A stretch of 64,000 nt of DNA from NCBI GenBank assembly GCA_037367405.1, contig JAZKJV010006035.1:310001-374000 (forward strand). Direction: 5' to 3'. A program made the position numbers and the translations under genes. Shown here piece after piece: positions 1 to 11,400 of the stretch. Below the pieces are notes generated by a model that searched no databases, was not told the DNA's origin, and saw nothing but the letters and a program-made list of their open reading frames with translations. The stretch comes from Ottelia alismoides (Eukaryota; Streptophyta; Magnoliopsida; Alismatales; Hydrocharitaceae). The stretch's first letter is position 1. Every line of letters starts with the position of its first letter.

Positions 1-2230
1 ATCGAACTAAACTCGAACCTTCATATCCAATCGATCTCAAATATAGGTTCGTTCCTTACACTTTCGTTTGATTAGCGACTCTGCGACGAATCCTTTGGAT
101 ATAGCTAAGGGTAAATTACACAAAACGTCCTGAAATTTGAGGGTATATATGTCCCAATGAACAAGTGCAACATTTTTAGCATGAATTTCCGTAATGAAAC
201 ACTTTGTAAAAGATATTCTATTTTTTTAATCAAAGTGATAAAGTTAACCATACGGATATGGTATCATATAATAACATAAATTAAAGTTTTGACGATTAGT
301 TCTCGATTAGAACTTTATGACTGTGACAATAGTGGCTATTGCGATGATACATGACGCCTAATGATTTATCGTAACTTTGGATTGGTTAATTTTGTCATTT
401 TTGATGCAAAAGAGTCCTTGATGAAGTGTAATAGTAATGACTCATGGCACCCATGCCTCAAAATGTAATGTCATTACCCTTTTATATTTACTCCAAACCT
501 GGGGATCTTTTATGTAAATTACCTCTAAAACAAATGTGTGCTAATAAGGTAGTTGTTGTGTTGTGCGTATACGCGTGCGCACGTATTAAGTTTTTGGGAA
601 GTCAATACAAACCACTCAGACCTTTTACAAAGTTTTATGCATGACTTATGTATTTTGAGAAAACACGCAAATAATACCCAAACAAAAATATCTCTCAATA
701 TTTTTGGTGAGAAAAAATCCACAAGCGACAAGCATTCTTTCCAAATCATATATATGTTCGATACATGGATTTTTCCCATTATGACCCTTAAATTACACAT
801 CGAATTCATAATTTTACTAGCTCTTATACCACGACCCTTGACGACGTCATATGTGTTAAATAAAGTAAAATTATAGAGATTGTGGTGTAATTAGGGGTCC
901 TATATAAAAAATCATCACTTCGTAAAACATGATAAGGCTTAATGTGGAAAAAAAAAACTCGAGCATCGGTTCCTTTATTTAGAAACACATGCTCATTAGA
1001 AAGTAGAAGAAAACATACATGACTCCTGTTAGGAGAGGACAATATCAGATGAAAGGAAAATAAAAGGCAGACGAACAATAAAGAGAACTTACATCACACT
1101 CTTTACTTAAATGATGTAACATATCAGCGAGGACGTTGCAAATATAAACAGTGGATGTTGTAACACCAGAAAACATAGTTCCACATATAATACTTATAGA
1201 GTGCTAAATTGGGTTATGAGCAGTGAAAATTACCGGTCCATGTTTAAACATTTGGATGATTGTTTAGAGGTCCAATGGACCCATCATCGGACATTTTTTC
1301 TAGGCTAGTTTTCCCGACAATAACTCGAGACTAAGCCCTGGAAGTTACAAGCCCGTTGGGTCGATCGTCACAATAGAGTGTGCCATTTTCATGTATGGAA
1401 GAGGATTGAAGTACTGTCGGAGAAAAGTGCCATGTTTGGAGTCACTTCCAAAGAACTTCACGACGAATGGAGGATGTTGAACATAATAGGCAAACCACAT
1501 GATGGTGAAAAGAGGATCAAGATGGAGGGGTGACAAAGGTAATATTTTGCGTGAGGGAAATGTGAGCTGAAAGGCAATAGGCTGCGGGGTTAAAAAGCGA
1601 CGAAGAGTGGGCCTGAGGTTCCAACTGTTGGTGGAGTTCTCGATGGAGATTTGGCCTTGAGCTTGGGGAGGAGAAAGAGGAGTAATCATCAACGTGAATG
1701 TAAACGACCTAATCATCAGTTAACTTTCCTTCAATCCTCTCTGGTTGAACATCCATGCTTTCTCTTAAAACTTTCTCGACAATCTAATTCTACAAAGTAG
1801 TTGCAACCTATATTTCGTTTTTATTAAAAAAGATGTCAAGTATTCATCTTTACTCCAGGACTTAATTTTTTCCCTTTTCTTTGAGATCAATAGACAGAAG
1901 AACACCACTTCATAGAAGCATTTTTAACTAGACGAGCATCGAAACTCCTTCGCTTCCCCCATTCCAATAAGTCTCACACGCAAAACCTCTGAGACGATGT
2001 GGTAAATGATAAAGATGGAGAATTATTTACCTTATTATTAAAGACATATTTTTGACGAGAAGATTATCTCACAATAAAGTCATCGTATTAAGATTTCATC
2101 ATCTAGATCACTCCATGCAATAATGTTACATTCAACTTTATTCCTTATCTTTCATCGGGACGGTTAAAAAATAAAAAAATAAATAAAAAATTAGGGCACC
2201 CAATTACAAACATACAACTAGACCCCTTCA
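1..2230. other. Unassigned AT-rich sequence upstream of the TMN gene
   Basis: No ORF in this stretch has a recognisable domain. The longest minus ORF (1345-1716, 123 aa) has no motif I recognise and no intact context. The 5' leader of the TMN gene probably lies at about 2220-2343, which is CT-rich just before the start codon. I see no RNA gene or intact transposon here. Confidence 0.5.
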
Positions 2231-2343
2231 TTGATTGAACGAGCCCTCCGTGTGAAGGAAAAAATAAAGCCAAAGTCTTCTCCTTCCTCTCATTCCATTT
2301 CGACCCCTCTCCCCCAACCCCTCTCCGCTCTCCAGATCCGAAG

Positions 2344-2451
2344 ATGCGATTGCCCGATCTCCTCTCCGCCCTCTCGGTCCTCTCCTTCCTCCTCCTCCTC
2401 CCCGCCGATGCTTTCTACCTCCCGGGCGTCGCCCCTCGTGATTTCAAGAAG
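2344..2451 (+). CDS. TMN exon 1 (signal peptide)
   Basis: Starts at ATG 2344 and encodes 36 residues ending in RDFKK, followed by the donor GTGAGC at 2452. It is GC-rich and follows a CT-rich leader. A shifted-frame ORF covering 2231-2455 is a shadow of this exon. Confidence 0.92.
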
Positions 2452-5400
2452 GTGAGCACTCCCAGATCTGCTTAGATCTGCTTAGGGTTTCGGGTTTTAC
2501 TGCCTCGATCCATTAATCGAACCGGCGTATGCCATCGGATGTGGGGGTTTTGACCTCGATTTTTTGATGGTTTTTTGGGTCAAATATGAGATCTTTTCCG
2601 GGTTTGGTTGGATTTAGGGTTTTGGGTGGTTATGCTTGTCGACACTGGTGGTTATGCGAATTGTGATGTTCTGCAGTAATTTCTCTGTCTTGATTTGTTC
2701 TCCGGTAGATGGAGATTTTGAATTGGCGGGAAAGAGGTTCTGCTTTGGGGTGCGGCATTGAGTCAAGGTCCAATTTTGATTGCAAATGGATACGGGTAGC
2801 GAGATTCGGAGTGAGTGGAAGTTGTTTTTTAGAGTTGATGATGGGTAAAGTTGAGATCTTGAGTGGTTCTGCGCTGCGTGACTGAAGTGGGTCGGTTCGT
2901 GTTGGTTGTTTATGTATGTTGAGTGGATAGAAAGTTGCGGTCCCTTTGTTCCTCGTTTCAGTGGGGTTGTATGGATCCATATCTTGAACTGGTGGGTGTG
3001 TGGAATGTGGAGATTTTGACCTCTATTTACTGTTAGTTCAGGTGCTGACAATAGTCAAAGGTGGTATTTTTTCTATTTGGATTTGGGTTTTGTGAGGAGT
3101 TTATGTCCTGAACATTGGCGCTGGTAATCCGTGAGAAGTTATGCCATCTTATGTTTTGCATTGACTTAGGTAAAGAGTAGTTTAGTCTGAGCTAAATCTA
3201 ACTTTTAGAGGTGATGATTTGTAAGGTTGGAATCTTAGTCCTGCACTGCCTGGCTTAAGCGGGCTGTAACGTATATCGAGTGGATAGGAAAACAAAAATC
3301 TGTGCAGACTTCATGGTGGAAGTTATTGGGGGGTTTTCTAATCGGATCTCAATGGAATCTCTTAAGATAAGCTAGTCAACATCATGCTGTCATGTGATTT
3401 CTCTGAGGGTTCTTTTGGAGGTGAGGAATGTGTAAAATCCGGATCTGGTGCAATCCTGCTTTACCTGACTAAAGTGGGATATTTTGATTATATTATTACT
3501 CTTTGTCAGAAGGCTTGGCGGGCTTGCCTTTCCATTCTATGATTGGGCTGGTTTGACCTTACATTTGGTGGTTAGGAAGTCAAGAATGTGTCCATTCTTC
3601 ATGCTGGAAATGGTTGAGATCTGGCAACCAGTTCTTGGTGCAGCTTCCTTACAGTATGTCTACGTGGGGGTGTTGATTTCCCTGTTCGGTCTGTGCATAA
3701 TTACCCAGTTTGAGCAGTGTATCTGCTTAGTACAAACTTTATTGCAGGGTACAAATGGTTCAGTTTGACGTCGACTTTATGATATAAATAGTAGCACTTT
3801 AACAAACACCTTTTTTAATGGCTGACTTAAAGTGGTGTAATATGTAAATTTTGTTCTGTGCAGAAGTGTACACAAAAAAATGATCGATTTTTTTACGAAC
3901 GATATCATATGATTTTAATTTTGCTCCTTTCTTCATCGCTGTTATGACCGGATATGTTAAGTTGCCAATAAATAAGAAGTCTGAAGCTTGCGTAGCTCAA
4001 TGTGGAACTTTCTCATTCCTGCAAAATCAGATCTTTGTATTTTTTTAATTTGTACTCTTCCACATAAAGATTTAAACTAAGAGTGACATTAATCATTGCA
4101 TTCTCTTCCATTCTAAATGGTGAGCTGTTGCTTGAATTGTGGCTTGGATATGCTGGGAAATGGTATGGGCTATTTGCTTGGGTTTTGAAAAGGACGGTGA
4201 AAGAAAAGGCATAAATACTCTATTGGCTCCCTTGCATTCATTTGCGCAATATCGAGAAATGCACGGGCATTGCTCAAATGAGTAAATGCAACCACATAAG
4301 AAAAGACTAACTAAGCTGATCAAGTTTACTTTCCTCGCCCATCACCCTAGCTGGAAAAGATCCCCAAACAACTGATCCATTACCACATCGAATTCATCTA
4401 TAATTCTGTCACTAGTATGGAAGAGGTCGATAAAGAAACATTTCCTTAATGCACGAGAAGGTTAGCTGCATTTGTCATTTCTTGCTTCCCATTACACGCA
4501 TCCTTTAATCATGATTCATGACCTTGGCGGCTTGGCCTTTTTTAGTGAATTACATATTAATTGAAATCACCTACCTTCCCTTTATTTTAAAAAAATGTAA
4601 ATGTCCCTAGGAGTGACATCTTTTCAGGGTTGTCTAATTATCTATTCTGATTTGAATCCGTCCTTACAAGCATGTTGTTTATATATATATAAGAGCATCT
4701 AGAGATGTTTAGGCGTAAGCCTTGAGGTGCTTTTGAGATAAAATGGTTTCGAGGATATAACCTTAGGCTGCTTCGGTGAAGTGTAAACCTCGATTTACAA
4801 AGGCGGTATTGTTGTGATGAGGAAGTATTGAACCGTGTCTCAATTGTTTAAGAATATGAAGGTATTTTAAAAGAAGAAATTATGCATTTATCCTTTTCTT
4901 TAGGTTGTATTTAAGGTATGAAAAAAAATGGTTTGAAAAATGGTTTCGAGGATATAACCTTAGGCTGCTTCGGTGAAGTGTAAACCTCGATTTACAAAGG
5001 TGATGTGTAGCTTCGAGACGGTTGAAGCGTAAACCTCAATATTACATTAAAAAAATATATAAATTCTTTTCATTGGTATCCGGTTAATTAAAAAATAAAA
5101 AGAAATATTTAATAAAAGCAGTACAATTGCTCTTGGTATTTCTAAAATTAAATGCACATTTGCAAAGAAAAGCATGGCGAACTTACTTAAGAAAATATTA
5201 GTATAAATTCAACTCTCATTTCTCATAACTCATATGGCATGACAAAGCTTAACTATGGATCACCTAATTCACATTAGAACTACAATTCACTCAATTGATT
5301 ATATTATTAATGAAACCCGACTATATTTAATACTATTTTGAATTAGAATAATAAATTCTAAGTTACTAACAAAATCAAACAAAAATTATATTGAAAAATA

Positions 5401-8400
5401 ACAAAAAATGAAGTCAAAGACCTAAGAAGAAGAGGCGAAGTTAAGAAAATAGTCTATTACAATTTACAATAGTGCGTTATTTTCGCTATTCTTCATCGAT
5501 AGGATTAAATCTATTTGCGACAATACTTAGCATGTAATCCTCCACCTTTTTATCTCCAAACACAATATTAAGAACTTTTTGTAATCATTATAATATGCAA
5601 TCGGCTTCTAATGGCAAAAAAAACCTATATTTGCATACTGTATGCCTCACACCTCACCTCACCGCCTCGTGCCTCAAGACCACCTTGGTCATGCGAGGCA
5701 CTTGACTTGCCAAAGCTACCTGAGGTGATTGCCGTAAGGAGAAAAGGACCTGCCTCGCCTCGCTTCACTGCTTTTTGTGCTTCAAGGCGTGCTTTTCATT
5801 TCCTGGTTCTATTTAAGGAACTTAGAAAGAGGTAACTTTTTCTGGCATGTTTCTGTCAAACAAATCTTTAGCATATTAATAATATTTTACAGTCAAAAAA
5901 TCTTTCTTTGATTGTTGGTTAGGATTTGATCTTTTCATAGTTTTCTTGTAGTTACTGTGAAAGGGATATTTCTCCTTTGTTCACGTTCTTTGTTAAATAT
6001 ACTATCATCTGGGTGAGATTTTTTGTTGCTTGAGTGTGAGATATATAAAGAATCTTTTTGTTGGTAATATTGTAAAGCTATGAGTATCGTCCAAAATTTA
6101 CTTATTAGTATGTCACTACTATATCATTATTTTATCACGTAAAGTTCTTAATCATCTAAGTTAATGATGAACTTTTAGCTATGCATGCAATCTAAATCAT
6201 TATTTCAGTTTAATTGTGAATTCTTAAACTTCTGATTTAAAGTTTCTTATAATTTGAGAATAATTACTAACAAAAATAAATAGCCTTTCGACCCCTTATT
6301 GAATTGAAAAGCCAGGAAATGTGTTTTGTTTATATCTACACCTGCTCGCACACGCATAATTTTTTTTAAAATTTAGTTACTCATCATAGAAACGTAGGCT
6401 TGGGCCTCAATCACTCCAAGGCCTGTGTCTCGCCTTATAGGAATTTGTCTCACTCTCTCTCATTTTTTACAACTTTGCTTGTAAGTATTTATTAGATTCC
6501 TGCTTCTGTGTGTTTCTATTTTGATGAGCTGCACTCTGGTAAAAGCTATTTCACCATTCCTGTTTGGGTCCTTCATCCTAGAAAACTTTCGCTCTGAAGG
6601 AAGAAATGGGTATTTGGAATGACAGTGCTTTTGTGCAATGCCATATGTTTTTGTTTGTTCATGTACTTATTCAGCGGTGACTATCAGAATTCTCCTTGAA
6701 TGGGGCTTCCGTGCAAACACTTGTAAAACAATCTCCTTAATCTTGTTGATGCAGCGGAGGAATGCGAGATTGAATTCCAGATACACGAGCATTTTCCAAT
6801 ACACTTGATCCTGGCTGTTCATTCTTCAATTTGATTGATTTATATACCCCGCATCCATCAAAATAAAATCTTTGGCTATTTTGGTAGCATTTTAGTTATT
6901 TCTTTTTGATAAGTTTAGTCTCTGTCACGTTGTGTATTACCCCTCTACTCTCTTTCCTTTCTTTTTTGTCCTTTCTATTTTGGTAGTCAAATTTATTTTT
7001 ATGTTTTTTATCAACAGGGTGATGAACTTCAAGTTAAAGTTAATAAACTTTCATCTACCAAGACACAACTTCCCTACAATTTCTACTTCTTGGATTTCTG
7101 TAAACCCAAAAAGATCATGGACAGTGCGGAGAATTTGGGAGAGGTACTACGCGGTGACCGAATTGAGAATTCTATTTATATGGTACGTTGTCATTCCCAC
7201 TTCTATTTGCTTCTTAATCATCAATAATGCCGAACTAATTTATTTCTTTCATTCAGTTTAAGATGAGAACTAATGAGAACTGCAAGGTAGCTTGCCGTAT
7301 AACGCTTAATGACAAATCTGCAAAGAAGTTCAAAGAAAAAATTGATGATGAATATCGGGTTAACATGTAAGCACCTTTTTCTACGCAAACCTTACGACCG
7401 TCTCCATGGGGATTGTGTGTGTGTGATTTTCTGCTTAAGTGTTTCTAAAGTTTGCTTTGTACCTCAGCTGCAAATATCATATGATATTATTTTCAATGGC
7501 AACTTCAGTAAACTTTAACCGATTGAGTTATTTGTTAATTCTCCTGCAGGATATTGGATAATCTTCCTGTTGCTATCCGTAGGATAAGAAAAGATGGTAG
7601 CACACAAATAAGCTATGAGCATGGGTTTCGTGTTGGTTTCAAAGGAACCTATGCAACTGGTGTAAGTTCTTTTCTGTTGTTCACTATGTTTTCAGCTATT
7701 GATATGCTTTTGTGGTTGACATTAATAATGCATGTTCGTGGATAATAGAACAAAGAAAAGAAGCATTTCATCAATAACCACCTCAGCTTTAAAGTTATGT
7801 ATCATAAAGATGTGGAAAGTGAAGAAGCTCGCATTGTTGGTTTTGAGGTTATACCAAGCAGGTTCTGTTCTCTTTTTACTGGTCTTTTAAGTTCATAATT
7901 TTGTGATATCAAGAACCATTTCTTCAATTTAGATAGTATTTTTGACCAAAAGTAGATTCCCTAAGTTTTACTGATCTGCCCCTTGAACTAACATGCTTGC
8001 TAGCTAAGGGTTTTTGCTGTTTGATTGTTAGAAATGAGGGATAGGTTGGAGGGAGTAGGAGCATGGGAGTTTCTTTCTGATTTCTATTTGGTTGGTGGAA
8101 TTGGTGTTTGAGGGATACACAATGGATAGGGTAGGATTGTCTTTTATCTTATGCTGTTGTTTGGAGGAATGCCAGATATGTGATAATTGTTGCAGGACAG
8201 GTGATAAATTATCTGCACTAAAATTCACATCCATGGTCTCAATAAATATTATTGCATCCAGATAGTCATTATTTGCATTAATTCGTTTATTATTTTTTTT
8301 AAAAGAAATAGAGGGTGTGGTTCCAAGATGGGGCACACCCGAAAAAACTTTATTAAAACCAATGTAGAATCAATTCGTTTATTATTTACTATCTGGAATA

Positions 8401-11400
8401 CATTATTTGCGGTATCATGGGCATAATTTGCTTATACAGAAGGTATGCATTATTAGATTCGCATATTTTTCTCCTCAGAATACATCATCACGTTACATAT
8501 GCATATTTCCTATGATAACATTATTTGATATATTTAGCATGACACTTATATGTTATGTAAAATGAATAGATAAGTGATCCAATTAAAGATCTAAAATAGA
8601 CCACATTTAACTAATTTACTAAGATTCAATTGACAAAAAAGTTTTTTAAAAAACTTTTAACATCTGAAGTGCTCGGAAAACTTTAAGATTACTATATATT
8701 TTCATCCGTCCAACTCATGCATTCCTATCAACGATTGTTTTTTTTAAGTCCAAAGGAGGGGGTAACACGCTATGGTGCCCGCCCCAAAAATTTATTCAAA
8801 AAAGGTTAAAAGAAGCAAAATAGACAGCAAGAGATACAGTCACACCAGAGTCCAGTCCTCAACAAAACCTTTGGACTGAATACAAATATTCTCCCGATAG
8901 AACCTTTGACCAGAGAACAGGAGAGCATTCCTAGCCAACCAAATAGACCAAAGCAAAGACATTAGGTCCAGGATCTCCCTCTGCGGCCGCTGTCGAGCCG
9001 ACCGCAATGATCCCCAAAAAATCGTCGAAGGACCTCGAACTAAACTAGTCTAGCCCGAGGTCCTTCCACAAACCAGCATTGCAAGAGCAGGTGAAGAAGA
9101 GATGATCCACAGATTCGATACCTATACCACACAAGGGGCAGCATCAGAAGTCGTACCAAAGAAGCGCGCGCAACGATCCCCGCTTCATCAAACGCTTGCG
9201 CCTAAGAAGCTAAAGAAAGAAACCAATCCGCTCCGGTGGCCGAAGACTCCGGACCAAGCTACAGTCCCCCAATAAGCACGTCAGTTTGTGCAGGGAGGTG
9301 GCCTGCGAATCGCTGTGTACGCCTTTTTGACAGAGAAAGAAGATCCCCTCCAAACCCAGTGGTCTTTGCCCCCCCTGGGGCGTTCACAGCTAGCCAGGGA
9401 GTCACAGATATGAAGGAAATCCTCCAGCCTTTGATCGGAAAAGTTCGCACAAAATCGTGGTATCCAGTTTCCATCATACCAACAATCAACAACCCTCGCA
9501 CCCCGGTCCGCCGCCTAAGCGAAGAGCCGCGGGTAACGACCGCCGAGCGACCCATCCCCGTCCAGTCCTCTGTCCAGAAGGCGAAAGAAAGCCCGTTTCC
9601 CAACACATGCCTGGAGAGATCATGAAACCGAGGCAACATCGAAAGAATTCCCTTCCAGAAAGGGGATGGCGCACTCCCCACAGTAAGTCCAAACAACGAA
9701 GAGCTGGTGAAATCATAAATGCGTTGAACCAGCTCACAACATAAATCCTCGCCGCTCCCCACAACCTGGACATCCATTTTAAAATCAAGGCTTCATGCAT
9801 AGCATCCAACTGCCTAATTCCCAAACCGCCCTCTGCCTTCATCAAGGTTACAATATCCCAGTCCACCAGGTGCATGCCTCAAGCCTCCTGACCGCTCTTG
9901 CGCCAGAGGAATCTCCTCATCAAGCTCTCAATACGCGCACGAATCCCCTTGGGCAAGATGCGCGAGGACATGAAGAAGATCGGAATCGCAACAAAAACCG
10001 CCTTCAACAGGACCGGCCGTCCCCCCTGGAAAGGATAGAGGACCGCCAGCTCGTCAACTTGCCCTCTAATTTCTCGGCAACCGACAGCCAGTCCGCCAGC
10101 TGGACCCTGCCGATCGTCAGCGGCAAGCCAAGGTAGCGGATAGGCAATTTGCCACTAGCCACCCCCAGCTCCTCAGTACATATACGTGCCTCCTCCTCAG
10201 AGAACACAAAAGACACCAAAATAGATTTGTCCCGGTTCTGAAGAGACCCGATAATTCATCGAACAGCTCAAGAACGACCGCGACAACACTGGTTTCCTCT
10301 CTGCCACCTTCAATGAAGAAGATAATGTCATCCACATACCGAATAATAGGAATATTCAGCCCATCTTTTGAGAAACCCGAAGTGAGACCATTGCTCTGAA
10401 CCTGGACAACTAAACATAGCAGAGGGGTGATGCAGCGTGACCTCAAATTATAGGGCCACATTTATTTAATTAATTAGTCGTCAATTTTAATTACGTTTTT
10501 AGTGGTCGTAATGGTCTAATTAAATATTTGAGGTCGCATGTGATCTCAACGTTTATTTCGTAGATTTTAATTGCAATTTTGGTCAATTAATTAGATTAGA
10601 GTCTAATTAGAGTAATTAGGGGTCAATTGAAAGTTGTCAGAGTCCAATTAGGATAAAGTGGGTTGTCAATTTTAATTTGTTTACTATTTTTGTAAACCAT
10701 CTCTCCTATATAAAGAGATGGTAGTCCAGTATTTTTGGTGAGTAAAGTATTTTGAAAAATTGAGTTTATCTCAGTATCTCCCTCTTTCTCTTCTCCCTCC
10801 ACGCGATCTCCGCGGTTCTCCTCCTTCAACCTCTCGTATTCCCGACGAGTTCTCTTCTCTCTTCCCCTCGCGGTCTATGCGTTTCTTCTTCTCTAACCCC
10901 GCGCATCCGGCATCTTCTTCTCTAACCCCGCGCATCCGGCATGTCTTCTCTTCTCAACCCTTCCAGTTTCTTCTTCTCAACCCTTCTCTTTCTTCTTCCA
11001 CCAATTATTTCTACCAAAATTTATTTTTCGTCGACGCGCTGAATTCCATTTTGCATCAATTGGTATCAGAGCATGGCTACCGAATCGTTCCTACGATTCA
11101 ACGATCCCGTGGCATATTGGCGTCTCAAGCTTGATCTCAACCGCATATCTTATGGGCCGCATGCGCGTTCGCGTCAACGGAAGTACAAAAAGCGTCTTAC
11201 GGCATCCCTGAAGGTTCAAGCATGGCTGGACGCGCTAACCGACGAAGAAAACATCGCCGAAAAAGACGAATCGGCCGCTGTCCAGGAACGTCCAGATCTG
11301 AATCCGTCGTCGGAATCAATTCCGCCGGCCCCTCCGACCATCCCGGCACAACTCCAGCCTTCTCAGGTACCTCTCCAGCCATCCCCGGCCCGCGCGGCCG

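Noticed and set aside
444..1716. Several ORFs of 66-123 aa on both strands
   Set aside because: No domain, no consistent codon pattern and no conserved neighbour; expected by chance in AT-rich plant DNA.
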